Notes under the pieces: model-generated
Told to the model about the DNA's origin: nothing
Database searches by the model: none
The model's input: the letters and a program-made list of their open reading frames with translations, nothing else
DNA from: Cephalopachus bancanus
Lineage: Eukaryota > Chordata > Mammalia > Primates > Tarsiidae
Assembly (NCBI GenBank): GCA_027257055.1
Contig: JAPVLO010000007.1
Location: forward strand, 8,742,001-8,806,000
Length of the DNA: 64,000 bases
Direction: 5' to 3'
Part shown: in pieces, positions 34,340 through 46,369 of the stretch
How positions within the stretch are numbered: position 1 is the first letter of the stretch
How the letters are laid out: each line of letters starts with the position of its first letter
Made by a program: the position numbers and the translations under genes

Positions 34340-34371
<32 letters not shown>
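34340..34371 (+). repeat. (CA)n microsatellite
   Basis: A pure CA run of about 15 units, directly 5' of L1M copy B. Confidence 0.95.
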
Positions 34372-34373
<2 letters not shown>

Positions 34374-34905
34374 TTCCAATACAAGAGACAAAATGAAAAA
34401 CTGGAATGTTCGAATAGCCCCAAAGAAGGCAAGGAAAGAGGAACAAAAGAACAAAAACATAAGGGACAAATAAAAAACAAATACCAACTTACTCCACCTA
34501 AATGCAGCCACATCAGTAGTGGCATTAAATGTAAATGAACTAAACTCACCATATAAAAGTCACTGATTATCAGACTGAGTAAAAGTAAACAGAACTCAGC
34601 TGCAAGCTGTTGATGAGAGTCACTTTCATAGCCAGACTTGAAGGACACAGGTGAGTTGAAAGTAAGATGATAGGAAATAATACATAATATAAACACCAGT
34701 AATAAAAAAGCTAGATAACACCCAAGACAAAGAGAGGCTCCTCATCATGACAAGAAGGGGAATCTGTCAAAAGATGTAACCATCCTAAGGTGGATACATC
34801 TGATAACAGAGTTGCAGGGCACTTGAAGCAGAAACGGGCAGAGCTAAAATGAGAACCAGACAAATCCACAGCCACAGTTGAGCATTTAACACAAAGTCCT
34901 CTGAG
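34372..34905 (+). mobile_element. L1M copy B, ORF1/ORF2 junction and endonuclease relic, part 1
   Basis: Sense L1M sequence with GTGGCATTAAATGTAAATGAACTAAAC near 34518 and CACAGTTGAGCATTTAACAC near 34873, the latter matching the endonuclease block seen at 31724 in copy A. It is interrupted by the GAPDH pseudogene and resumes at 36208. Confidence 0.75.
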
Positions 34906-36207
<1,302 letters not shown>

Positions 36208-36875
36208 AAAGTAGTGATTGATAGAAAAATAAGTAAGGCTATAGAAGATTTGGGCAACACTATTAATCAACTTGACCAGTTGACATTAATGGATGCCCCT
36301 CTCCCCCTGCAGAGTGCATTCTTTTAAAATGACATGAAATGTTTGCTGCAATATCCCATAGGCTGAAGTCTCGAAATGAGTCTCGATATATTTCAAAAGA
36401 CTGGAATCATACAGATTATGGCCTCTGACTACAGTGGAATTTAACTAGAAATTAATTACAAAAATATAACTATTCCCAAGTACTTTGAATATTAAGCCAC
36501 ATACTTCTAAGCAATTTAGGAATCATGGAAGACATCATAAACATTTTAAAAATATTTTGAAACAGATGCAATGAAAATAAAACACATCAAAATATGTAGG
36601 ACAAGCTAAAGCCATGCTGAGAGGGAGACTTGGAGAGTTGGCTGTATATGTTAAAACAGAACAAAGGTGTAAAGTCAATATTCTAAACTTCCATCTTAAG
36701 AAGCTAGGAAGAGAGAGAAAATTAAACTCAGTGAGAGTAGAAGAATGGAACAAATAAATATGAGAGCAGAAATCAATAAAACAGATAATAGAGAAAGCAA
36801 CACAGTAAAAACTTGATTCTCTGAAAAGATTAATGAAATCACAAAACTCTTAGGAAGATCCATCAAGAAGACTGC
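36208..36875 (+). mobile_element. L1M copy B, ORF2 relic, part 2
   Basis: Resumes directly after the pseudogene with GTAGTGATTGATAGAAAAATAAGTAAGGC. It continues through CAACTTGACCAGTTGACATTAATGG near 36268, CTACAGTGGAATTTAACTAGAAATTAATTAC near 36429, CATCTTAAGAAGCTAGGAAG near 36693, and GAGAGCAGAAATCAATAAAACAG near 36761. It overlaps the ORF2 interval also present in copy A, so A and B are different insertions. Confidence 0.85.
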
Positions 36876-38334
36876 CATCTTTGGTGCTAACCAGACCTGG
36901 TGTGAATTCCATCTGGAGTACTTCCCCATGGGGGGACCTACCACATATGACTTAGGCCTCAATTTCCAGTCTGAAAATTGGGAATGGTAACAATATCTGT
37001 TCACAGAGACTCTGGGTTAGGAAGACCCAGCTTGGTAAGGACTTGGCACCAGCCCTCGCATGTGGGTGCCCCAAGAATGGTAGCATTTAAATAAAAGCCC
37101 TGAAGATGTGAAATACATATTTCCTGAGAGCCCTGACCCGGATCTCAGTTTCCCATTATCCACTCATTCGTGTGCCAAACTGGTGAACATCTCTCTCCCT
37201 CATGAGACTCTGCACTACACAGGGCAGGAGACTGTACCAATAAGGCTAAACTATGCATACTATATTTGCAAGCTACCCCAAATCCTCTCCCAACCCTTTT
37301 CTCCTTGCTGTCTCCCAGCCCCCTTGCCTCTAGGGTCAGCCATGTGGCCCAGTTTATTGGTGTGGGTTTCTAGGAAGGATGTGACTAGCTCAGAATCCTA
37401 TTTTCCTTTCCGCTTCCTGTCTTAAATGTGGACATGATGGCTGGAGCTAGAGTGGCCATATTGTGACCAAATAGGAAAGACCAAGAGAACCAGTGAGGTC
37501 GTCCCTGACACTGTTGAACTGCTGAATCGATTCAGCTACTTGCCTTTGGTTTTCTTTTTTCCATGTGGGAAAAACAACTCCTCCTTGCCTGGGTCATTTT
37601 AGGTCAGGTATTATTCAGCTCCCGGGGGAAGACCTCTCTAACCGATGCAGCACCATGGGTTTGAGAAGGAGAGTGTACTGGTGTGGAAGGATGTTCATTG
37701 CAAGATTGATTCTAATATGCCTCCCCACAGGGGGCCTGGTTAAATTGTGTTACACTCTACCATGGAGGCACTGCATCTGTGCAAAAAATTAAGGTGCTGC
37801 TATAAAAAGAGACCAAAAAAAAAAAAAAATCAAGTGTTCAAAGAATGCAGGAAAAAAATATGTATTTTTCAAAATAAAACCCAAAAATGTGTACATGTAC
37901 GCACTTGTGTTTGTGGAGAATTGGGAAGTTGCCATGACTACAGCTGTCCCACCAAGCCACAGTAGGTCCCAGAGGCAGTGACAGTGGGCCACCCCAGCCC
38001 CCGCCAAGAGCCTTCCTGTTGTGGTCCCTGTGCTGAGGACCAGCTGTGGGGGAGGTGGAGAAAGAAGAGGGGAGAATTCCTGGGAGTCTTTCCCTGAAGC
38101 AGAAGTCAGGATGCCCAGGGCTTCCTCCTGAGCCCACTGAACTCACTCTTCCTGTTCTCCAAGTGACCCCTGTCCCTCTCTGATTGTCTTGTCCCTCTGG
38201 AGAAAGTGTTCTCTCACTGGTCTGTGTCAGAGTATCTCCTTTCCTGACATGGTACAGGAAACAGTCCTCATCTGTGGGACATTTCTATGCTTTCAAAGCC
38301 ACTTTGCGGCCTGCCTCACACACCCCATCTCTGT
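36876..38334. other. Unassigned sequence, possible LTR piece
   Basis: The stretch around 37420-37560 (GTGGACATGATGGCTGGAGCTAGAGTGGCCATATTGTGACC) resembles an old ERVL-type LTR, but I cannot set its ends. A 15-A run lies near 37815-37830. No gene recognised. Confidence 0.4.
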
Positions 38335-38505
38335 GATGTGGGTGCTGGAGAGCTTATCACACAGATGAGGGAACTGAGGTTCAAGGTTATGTGAGTCCCT
38401 CTGGAGTCCCTCTAGAATCCCTGCACCCCCCAGTAAGCAGCAGAGCTGGATGTTGACCCCAGGTCTGTAGGCTCCAAGTTCTGAGCTCTGCCAGTTCAGG
38501 ATTCA
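38335..38505 (-). repeat. MIR SINE, antisense
   Basis: CACACAGATGAGGGAACTGAGGTTCAAGG, AGTAAGCAGCAGAGCTGGATG, and CCCAGGTCTGTAGGCTCCAAG follow the antisense MIR order. Confidence 0.7.
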
Positions 38506-38509
38506 GGGA

Positions 38510-38640
38510 AGATTGGAGCAGGAAGCTAGCCCTTGCCAGACACCTTGGCCTTGGACTCCCAGCCTCAGAGCTGTGAGAAATAAGGGTGTTGCTGAAGCCG
38601 CTCAGCCTGTGGTACTTTTGTTATAAACCCCAAAGAGACT
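38510..38640 (+). mobile_element. MLT1-like LTR 3' end
   Basis: CCAGACACCTTGGCCTTGGACTCCCAGCCTCAGAGCTGTGAGAAATAAGG near 38536-38586, followed by a CAGCCTGTGGTACTTTTGTTATA block, is the MLT1 terminal signature. The 5' part is absent. Confidence 0.75.
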
Positions 38641-38644
38641 TGGA

Positions 38645-38728
38645 CCTCCCTCCTTCCTTCCTGTCTTCCCTTGATTCATCCTTCCTTCCCTCCCTCCTTC
38701 CCTCCCTTTTTCCCTCTTTCCCTTCCAG
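38645..38728 (+). repeat. Pyrimidine-rich (CCTT)n tract
   Basis: About 80 bases of C and T with few interruptions, next to the MLT1 end. Confidence 0.9.
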
Positions 38729-39689
38729 GCCCCTGTGGGAGTTTGAATTTGACGATTCTGAGGCCTGAGGAGGGATCCAGCCCCAAGATTCACCCATGGG
38801 GGCCTCTGGGTGCTTTCCCTCTCTGGCCCTCAGTTAACTCCTCCATAAACAGGGGTAATAGCAGCCCCTGGCTGATGCCCTCACTGGGGTAGGGGTGATC
38901 GCTGAGATCGTACACATGGTGCCAGAATGACCCAGCTGCCTCGGTTTACAGTTCTTGCTGCATCCCAGGCAATGCCAGTGTGACAGACAAATATAGTGAA
39001 ACAAAATAAATCAGGCCTCCCAGGGTGAGGATGGTAGGTCAAAACCTTCTCACAGAATTCCTATTACTCAATTCTTAACAACATGAGCAGAAAAAAACAG
39101 CAGAGGTCATAAAAGGAAATAAGAAAAAGAAGTCAACTGCATCACCCAAGTGTGTTCAGGATTCCACTTAAACAACTGACAGCCAAAAGAGGAATCTGAA
39201 GACTCAGAGGGGCTTGGGGGCTGACACACTGGCCTCCGGATCCCGGCCTGACTCCCAGGAGTCGATGGAGTAAGGGGAGACCTGGGGAGGTCGCTTGAGT
39301 GGTTTTTCTCACATTACCCGTTCTGACTGGGGCCTGGGAGAAACCAGGAGTGGGCAGACAGGGACCTTCTAACTGAAGGTCGCACTCATGGGGAGGAAGG
39401 TCGCAGTCCAAGGGTCTCGCTCTTGTACACACACGCGACCAGGCGGTGAGCAGCCTGGCCTAGGATATGAGCAGAGCCCAGGCAGTCACACCGCCACATG
39501 CTTCCCAGAGCTGCGCCTGTCCTGCCACCCTTCCTGGGCTTCAAAGTAAAGCAGCAGGACATGAAACCTCAGGCCTCAAGCCTAGTGCTGAGGGGACGCT
39601 CTGTGTTCTCAGAAGCAGAGTGATGAGAAGCCAGAGAAGGTCTCAGATGCCTAAGGAAGGCTAGTGGGGAAAGAAACAGAGTGGTGTAC
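38729..39689. other. Unassigned sequence
   Basis: A MIR-like core trace is possible near 38810-38860 (CTCAGTTAACTCCTCCATAAACAGGGGTAATAGCAG). Otherwise nothing recognised. Confidence 0.45.
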
Positions 39690-40065
39690 TGCCTGCAGGG
39701 TAGCCATCACTAAATACCACCAACAGGGCAGCTTAAGTCATTCATTTTCTCACAGTTCTGGAGGTCAGAAGTCTAAGATCAAGGAGTTTGCTTTTGTTTC
39801 TCCTGAGGACATGCAGATGGCTGCCTTCTGCTGGGTCTTCACGTGGTCTTCCCTCTGTGTACATATCCCTAGTGTCTCCAAATGTCTTCTTATAAGGATG
39901 CAAGTCAGATGGGATTAGGGCCCGCCCTAACAGCCTCAATTTAACTTAGGCACCTCCTTAAAGGTTCTATCTCCAAATACAGTCGCTTTCTAAGGACCTG
40001 GTGGTGAGGACTTCAAAATATGAGTTTTTTGAGGCAGCATAATTCAGTCCATAACTGATGACAAT
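39690..40065 (-). mobile_element. MLT1-type LTR, antisense
   Basis: Plus strand reads GCCATCACTAAATACCAC, TTTTCTCACAGTTCTGGAGGTCAGAAGTCTAAGATCAAGG near 39748-39785, TTCTTATAAGGATGCAAGTCAGATGGGATTAGGGCCCGCCC near 39887, ATCTCCAAATACAGTCGC near 39969, and a final CATAATTCAGTCCATAAC. This is the reverse of the MLT1 layout. Confidence 0.85.
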
Positions 40066-40099
40066 CAAGCAAACATGCATCTTAGAAGAAAACAGAGAA

Positions 40100-40182
40100 T
40101 GAGAGGAAGGAAGAAAGGAAGGAAGAAAGGAAAAGGGGGAGGGAAGGGGCAAGGGAAGGAAGAAGGAAGGGAAAGAAAAGAT
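40100..40182 (+). repeat. (GGAA)n purine tract
   Basis: GGAAG/GAAAGG units over about 80 bases, with GGGGGAGGG in the middle. Confidence 0.92.
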
Positions 40183-40194
40183 ATTTAAAAAACA

Positions 40195-41045
40195 AAAACC
40201 CCACAAAGAAGAAAAATATCTTCAGAAATAGAAGACAATACCTTCTAATTGCTTCACCTTATATAAAAACAATAAAAATGATATACCCAATAAGAAAGAC
40301 CTCAAGGACAAAATGATCAAAATAGAAAATCCTAGTTAGGATATAAACTGACCTAAGGAAACAAGTTAAAAACAAAAATGGTATTATTACATGCCTAAGA
40401 AATAAATTTTGAATGACAGGGCACAGAAGAGATAAAGCTGGAAAATGAAATTATTGACACAGAGAAAAGTCTTGGGATAAAATGATCAAACATGAAAAAG
40501 ACAATGAAATTAAAACTGAGCAAATTAGTAAGCATGAAAGCCTATGGCAGAAGGCGCAGTATAAAGGTACTTGGGGGTCCTTGAATGAAAAAATCCCAAC
40601 AATGATGATAGAGCCCAAAATATCAAACAGGAAAATGTTCCTGACATGAAGAAAATCCTCTAAAACTTTATATTAAAAAAACAAATACACATTATATCCT
40701 AAGATAATTTTATTAGAGATGTTCCACATTGAGACATACACTAATTGAATGATTGAATTTCAAGGGTACACAAAGATTTCTTCAAAAGTTTAGGCAGAAA
40801 AAAAAAATCACGGAAAAGCAGAGTATTTTCAGGCAAGCCCATGGCAACCTCTAATACCAGAAAACAACAAAACAACGTCCAGAGAATGAGTGTGGCTGTA
40901 CACATTGTGTCCGGGCAAGATGTCTTTCAGATATCAACACAGTAGGGAGACGCTCTCACAAATAAGAAAAGACTGAGAGCACAGCCCATGAAGGAAACTT
41001 CCTGCAAGGAGGTCTGTGGAAGGAAACTGAAGCAAACTTTTTGAT
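40195..41045 (+). mobile_element. HAL1/L1M-like fragment
   Basis: A-rich sense sequence with many AAAATGATCAAAATAGAAAATCC-type blocks near 40309 and GAATTTCAAGGGTACACAAAGATTTC near 40756. There is also TATTTTCAGGCAAGCCCATGGCAACCTCTAATACC near 40824-40858. It resembles the ORF1-proximal part of an old L1 or HAL1. There is no intact frame. Confidence 0.55.
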
Positions 41046-41049
41046 AATA

Positions 41050-41642
41050 AGTGGTATGATTTGGATGTTTGTCCTATCTAAATCACATGTTGAAATTTGA
41101 TACTGATGCTGGAGGTGAGGCCAAATGGGAAGGGTGTTTGAGTCATAGAGACAGACCCCTCATGAATACATTAATGACCTCCCTGGACAGGGAGGGTGGG
41201 AGCAAATTCTCAATCATTTAGTTCTTGCAAAGGAAGATTTTAAAAAGAGCCTGGCCTCTCCCCCTTATCATGCTCCCCTCTCACCATGTGATCCCTTCTC
41301 TTACTTCTGCTCACCATGTGTTCCCTTCGCTGCTTCTTCTCTCACCACGTGTTCCCTTCTCTTGCTTCTTCTCGCACCATGTCATTCCCTTCACTGGCTT
41401 CCCCTATCACCATGTCATCCCTTCTCTTGCTTCTCCTCTTCTCATATGATCTCTGCACACACTGGCTCCTCTTCATCTTCCTACATCAGTGGAATCAGCC
41501 TGTGGCCCTTACCAGATGCAGATGCCCAACTATGAACTCTCCAGCTGTCAGAACCATGAACCATACAAACCTGTTTTCTCTTTGTAAATTATCCAGACTT
41601 AAGTTTCCTTTATTGCAACACAAATGGACTGAGATAGTGAAA
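41050..41642 (+). mobile_element. MST/MaLR-like solo LTR with internal minisatellite
   Basis: Same family as 199-609. It starts at GGTATGATTTGGATGTTTGTCC, followed by CACATGTTGAAATTTGATACTGATGCTGGAGG near 41083 and TTTTAAAAAGAGCCTGGCCTCTCCC near 41239. It ends with GTCAGAACCATGAACCATACAAACC, TTTGTAAATTATCCAGACTTAAG and ACAAATGGACTGAGATAG. It is longer than usual because of the tandem array at 41280-41436. Confidence 0.85.
41280..41436 (+). repeat. About 31-bp minisatellite, five units
   Basis: Units start at about 41280, 41310, 41341, 41373 and 41405. Each is a version of CTCACCATGTGATCCCTTCT followed by CTTGCTTCT. They derive from the single CTCACCATGTGAT...TTGCTTC motif that this LTR family carries once. 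The repeated His-His-Val-Ile/Phe-Pro-Ser-Leu translation on the plus strand is a product of the array. Confidence 0.9.
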
Positions 41643-41689
41643 TTCAACCAGTAAGATCTTAATCAAAGAAGGAACTCAGACAAAACATG

Positions 41690-42185
41690 CACCCAGTCTA
41701 TTCCCAGCAGTTCCACTCTTAGGACTCCCCTAATAACAATTAGGGTTTCAGTCCAGACAAAGAGCTGTACACAGATCATCAGAGCAGCATTATTTGTGAT
41801 GGCTAAAGATGGGAACCAACCCAAGTGTGCATCAGCAGGAGAAAGGGTAAGCAAACTGGTGAAGCCATACAACGGGACACTACTCATCAAGAAAAGGAAT
41901 GAACTACTGATACACACAGCCAATGGGTGGCTGTCCAGGCAAGAGAAGTCAGACATAGAAGAGCACACACCGTGGAATTCTGTGTAAGGATCAAGAACAG
42001 GCAACACTGAGCAATGAAGAGATGTCAGGAGACAGATCACTTGCCAACTGCAAGGGGTGTGTGGGAGCCTCTTGAGAGCTGAAGATGGTCTGCATTTGAC
42101 CTGGGTGGTGGCTGCACAGGTGTGTGCACATGTAAAAATTCAATAGGATGTACTTTATGTGTGGAGCACGGGGAGAAGGAAGCGA
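41690..42185 (+). mobile_element. Old L1 3' end (L1M-like)
   Basis: AGCAGCATTATTTGTGATGGCTAAAGATGGGAACCAACCCAAGTGTGCATCAGC near 41783-41834, CATACAACGGGACACTACTCATC near 41867, AGGAATGAACTACTGATACACAC near 41894, and GGGTGGTGGCTGCACAGGTGTG near 42102 are standard L1M ORF2-end/3' UTR blocks. It may be the 3' continuation of the fragment at 40195, split by the LTR. Confidence 0.85.
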
Positions 42186-42574
42186 GGAGGAAGACTGTGT
42201 CTATGCCATGGTCGTACATCATGAAAGGGAGAACCCAAGGATGTTGCAGTCAGAATAGTGTCTGATGCTAATCTTAGAGGAACTTCAAGCACTGTGGACA
42301 AGGAGACCCAAGCCTAATCCAACAGTAGTCATCAAATATCTAGAGAATGAGAAGAAGAATGTGGCGCAAGGACTTCTGTGGCTTCAGGAGGACAATCTGG
42401 TGGTAGAGAATTGGACAGTGTGGACACCTAGCTGAGGGGAACCCACAAACTAGGGGGCAACCCAAAAGTTATCAGTCTCAGACCCCTACAAGCAATGTCA
42501 TGTCCCAGTCTCTGATGCGGAGAAGGTGGCATTATTCTGAAATGAAGGAGCTTCAGGAACTGATGTTCCCTGTG
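42186..42574. other. Unassigned sequence
   Basis: Nothing recognised. Confidence 0.5.
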
Positions 42575-42640
42575 TACTTGGCTCCTTTTGTTGCTCTAAC
42601 AAATTACCACAAATTCACAGCTTAAAACAATGCACATTTA

Positions 42641-42881
42641 TTATCAAACTTTTAATTATGGCTTAAATTGTGTAAAGGTTTCTGAGTGAAAGGGCATAAG
42701 ATGGAGTCAATAAAGCCAAAGAGCAGCCATCTTGACACTGTCTGGTTCTGTCATATTCTCTTAACATTACCTAGATTGCTCTCTAATCAAGAACAGAATC
42801 CATTTCTCAGAGGTAGCTATTGATAATTGTTTTACAACCCCCTCCCCAGCTTGTAACAACAACAACAACAAAAAAAGACAC
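42641..42881 (+). mobile_element. Unidentified retro-inserted segment inside the LTR
   Basis: About 240 bases foreign to the LTR, ending in an A-rich AACAACAACAACAACAAAAAAAGAC tail (42855-42881). It is flanked by TGCACATTT at 42631-42639 and again at 42882-42890. This looks like an insertion made by LINE-type target-primed reverse transcription. The body contains GATGGAGTCAATAAAGCCAAAGAGCAGCCATCTTGACACTGTCTGG, which I do not recognise. It has no open frame of note. Confidence 0.6.
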
Positions 42882-43104
42882 TGCACATTTTTTTTAATAG
42901 TTCTGGAGGTCAGAAGTCAGTAATGGGTCTTATTGGACCAAAACCCAGGTGTAAGTACAGCTGCCTTCCTTCCTTCTGGAGGCTGCAGGGGAGAATTCAT
43001 TTCCTTGCCTTTTCCAGCTTCTAGAAATCACTTGCATTCCTTGGCTTGTGACCCCATCCTCTGGCTTTAAAGCCTGCAATTGCATCACTCTAGCCTCTAC
43101 TTCC

Positions 43105-43196
43105 GCCATTCATTCTCTCTCTCTCTCCCTCTTTCCCTCCCTCCCTCCCTCTCTTTCTCCCTTCCCCTTCTCCCTTTCTTTTCTCCCTCTTCTAAG
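43105..43196 (+). repeat. Pyrimidine-rich (CT/CCCT)n tract
   Basis: CTCTCTCTCTCTCCC then CCTCCCTCCCTCC and TTTCTCCCTTCC blocks. It arose inside the antisense LTR. Confidence 0.93.
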
Positions 43197-43325
43197 GACA
43201 CTTACAATGACATTGGACCTACCAGAATAATCCAGGGTAATTCTCCCATCTCAGGATTGTTAGCTTATTCACATTCACAAAATCCCTTTTGCCATATTCA
43301 CAGACTCCAGAGATTAGGACCCTGG

Positions 43326-44536
43326 GAGGCCATTATTCTGCGCATCAGACATGGAGACTGAGCTAGGCTGGATCTGCTTGATCACCTCGTTGGTTTGTTC
43401 ATTTACGCAACATCTTAGAACCTTGATTGTGGACTTCTGATTGGCCCAGCTTGGTCACATGAGCATCTCTGATGTAATCACTGCAGCCTGAGCAATGACC
43501 CACTCTAACTGATTAAATCAGAATCATGGGCCCACCCTATGTCAAGCAGGAGATGGCTCAGTACCAGAACCAGAAGGGGAACTCCTGGTGGCCAGCTCGG
43601 AAGAATAACTATCACGTGGAGCTATGCTTAACACTGCCATGGGAGAATGTGGCAGGAAAAGACTTTTGAAAACCCACACAACTCACTTCCCCTGGTCCCC
43701 ACTCAGAGGCTGACACAGCCTCACCTTGGGGGCTTTTGTCATCCAGACAGATGGCCAGAGCCAGTGCCCTCCTGGCCAGCTATTGCTGGCACCTCCCTGC
43801 CTTCCTTTCCTGCTCCAATCCTGGCCAGCATTGGTGAGGCTGCCAGCTCTGGGTACAGTCGTGATGTCCCCTGCAGCCAGTGAGGCGTGAGGGTGACTCG
43901 TATGAGTCTAGCAGGGAAGACGGGACTTTCTCACCCCTGGTGTCTAGAGATGGCTGCTGGCTCTGTCATTTCCTTGGGCTACCAGCCCAGAAGGAAGGAG
44001 AGAAAAGAGAGGAAGTGAGAAAAGAAAAAGAGTGAGGTGGACTGCCACTTTGGAGCTGTGAGCCGGTCCAGGGGCCTTGAGGGAGCCCCCACTGCCTGGG
44101 GAACTCTGTCTAGTTTCTCTCAGTGCTGGCAGGGCCCTGTGTGTCTGGGCTCTTGCTTCCAGCCTCACCTGGGCTCCTCCCCACCTCTGCAGCCACACTG
44201 GGCCCTTCTTCCTGTACTTCTCAGCTTCTCTGCTGATGGTCTCAGCTGAGCTGTGTCTGAAGCTCTGTCCCCACCCTCTCTCTTCTCTGGCCACATTCTC
44301 CCGGTCTTATGGGTGCGGGTGTACACTCCCCTTTTTCTGAAAAGTCTTCTCTCCACACCTCACGAAGCATATGAGATGCCCCCTATGATCTCTCTGCGAT
44401 GCCCACACCTCTCCTGACATGTGCACCTGCCTGTCTCCCCGTATTAGGTCACAAGCCATGTGCACCTCCATAGACTCCCAAGTGCTCCTTCGTTCCCTCT
44501 CCTGGACAGTACTCCTCTGCGCCAATCAAGCCCTGC
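43326..44536. other. Unassigned sequence, one possible old repeat
   Basis: The stretch 43425-43640 (CTTCTGATTGGCCCAGCTTGGTCACATGAGCATC) looks like an interspersed repeat I cannot name. The rest is GC-moderate without genes. Confidence 0.4.
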
Positions 44537-44866
44537 CCTTTTTCTTTTCTCTTTTTTCTTTCTTTCTTTTATTTATTTATTTTTTTTGACAAAGTCTTGT
44601 TCTCTTGTCTTGGCTGGAGTGCAGTGGTGCAAAAATAGCTTATAGCAGCCTTGACCTCCTAGATTCAAGCAATCCTTTCACTTCAGCCTCTCAAGTAGTT
44701 GAGACTACAGGCATGCACCATCACGCCTGACTAATTTTTTTTTCATTTTATTAGAGACAGGGTCTATGTTGCCCAGGCTGGTCTTGAATTCCTGGCCTCA
44801 AGCAATCCTCCCTCCTCAGCCTCCCAAAGTGTTGGGATTACAGGCATGAGTCACCATGGCCATCTG
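44537..44866 (-). mobile_element. Alu (J-like), antisense, full dimer
   Basis: T-rich tail 44537-44589. Then CTGGAGTGCAGTGGTGCAAAAATAGCTTATAGCAGCC, the mid T-run at 44737-44746, and an end at GTGTTGGGATTACAGGCATGAGTCACCATGGCC. Confidence 0.94.
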
Positions 44867-45324
44867 AGCCCCCACTTTTTCATGTGGCTGAAGCTCCTTA
44901 CAGCAGGACGTGATCTTGGGTTCCCTGAGCACCTGGATGAGGCAGCTTGGAGGAAAGTGGAAGTTCCTTCCAAGGAAGGTAAGAAAACCAGACAGAATTC
45001 GTTCAGATTCTCTCTTCTGTGGACTCCTCCAAGGTGTGTTCCTTCTTTCAGCCTTTCTAGTGAATTGCCAAGTGAACACTCCTGGGTGGCCCATGGAGTC
45101 TCAGCACATGGTGGCTTATGTCATCTGTGCCACTGCAGGCCTCACCTTTCCTGACATTCCTTTTCCTTCACTTCTGCTTCCCTGGATGCACCTTCCAGTA
45201 TGTCACTGGCAGCTTAATCCTTGCCTCAGGCTCTGCTTTCCCAAGATCCCAGGAACGTGCCTTGTCTCCTTAAATCTCCAGTGCCTGGAGATCAAATGTG
45301 CGAGGGATAAGTGAATTCATCAAT
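44867..45324 (+). repeat. Possible L2 3' region, otherwise unassigned
   Basis: CCTCACCTTTCCTGACATTCC and TTCACTTCTGCTTCCCTGG near 45138-45186 have the pyrimidine-rich texture of L2 3' ORF sequence. Confidence is low, and no ends can be set. Confidence 0.3.
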
Positions 45325-45440
45325 TAATTAAATCTTGCATCTGTTTTACAGATGGGAAACGAAGGCACAGAGGAGATAAGTTGAGTGACCGTCCCTTCAG
45401 ATTCTTGGTGCAGAGAGTTATCTCAAGGCTGAAGTGGAGT
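45325..45440 (-). repeat. MIR SINE, antisense, fragment
   Basis: CTGTTTTACAGATGGGAAACGAAGGCACAGAGGAGATAAGTTGAGTGACC is the antisense MIR core. Confidence 0.75.
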
Positions 45441-45654
45441 CCTCATTCTCACATAAACAGGTAGGCAGTGGGGATATTTAGCACTTCTTTTTTCAAATTT
45501 TCATGTTGTAAGGTACAAGAAAGGAAGTTGCATGCAGATGAAGTTTGAGCTTCTAGCTGGCCCTCTTTCCCCCTAAAAGTGGACCAGGTACCCAGTGTGT
45601 TGCCATGTGCCCCCTCCCTCCCTCCCCTAGCAGTGTCCAGCATCTGCCTCCCCC

Positions 45655-45935
45655 ACGCTTGTGCTCATGTGACCAGTGGTCAGGGCCTGCTCATGAGTGA
45701 GAATAGGTGGTATTCCATTGTTTCTGTGCTAGTTCAATCAGCATGATGGTCTCCAGCTGCATCCACGTTGCTGCAAAGGCCATAATTTTGTTCTTCTTTA
45801 TGGCTGAGTAATATTTCATGGTGTATACGTATCACATTTTCTTTGTCCAGTCCACTCTCGTTGGACATCTGGGTTGGTTCCATGTTCCTGCTGTTGTGAA
45901 TAGTGCTGCAGGAAACATACATGTGCAGATGACAC
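45655..45935 (-). mobile_element. L1 ORF2 3' fragment, antisense
   Basis: Plus strand reads ATGATGGTCTCCAGCTGCATCCACGTTGCTGC, TTCTTCTTTATGGCTGAGTAATATTTCATGGTGTATACG, and TGGGTTGGTTCCATGTTCCTGCTGTTGTGAATAGTGCTGC. This is the reverse of the end of L1 ORF2. It is less decayed than the other L1 pieces in the window. Confidence 0.88.
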
Positions 45936-46369
45936 TCTGCACTTCATCAAAGATATTTTTCGATCCAGCAACAGCATCTTCAGAGTGCAGAGGGCAGGAG
46001 AATTGAGTTTTTTCCCCAGGCCTCACAGCCCCCAGCTGTCAGGAAGTGAGTTACATTTTGAGCTTGGACTCACACAGTCTACATCTGGGCCGACGTCTTC
46101 AGCATGACACAAGGAGGTTTTCAGTACCAGGCCTGGAGAGGGGTTTCAGCTGCCAGAACTGTCTTGGAACCCTGAGAGAGCCCTAAGAGAGCAAGGAATG
46201 GACACGTGGTGCCAAAGCCAGGAGCCGTCTTCAGTGACGGTCTGAAATAAAGTCCCCTGCTTTCCAAGAGGGGCAGCCCAGAGGCCTGACCAAGCCAGGA
46301 CAAAACTGAACCACTGCACCTTAGACAAGGCCCTAGCCTTGGAGCTTTTTCCCTGGAGGTGAATCAAAT

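Larger units (their letters stand above)
42575..43325 (-). mobile_element. MLT1-type LTR, antisense, split by an insert
   Basis: The family is that of 612-1072, reversed. It reads GTTGCTCTAACAAATTACCACAAATTCACAGCTTAAAACAATGCACATTTA (42590-42640). After an insert it resumes at TAGTTCTGGAGGTCAGAAGTCAG (42898), with TCCTTCTGGAGGCTGCAGGGGAG near 42974, CCTTGCCTTTTCCAGCTTCTAGA near 43002, and CCAGAATAATCCAGGGTAATTCTCCCATCTC near 43221. A C/T-rich stretch at 43105-43196 expands its middle. Confidence 0.85.
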
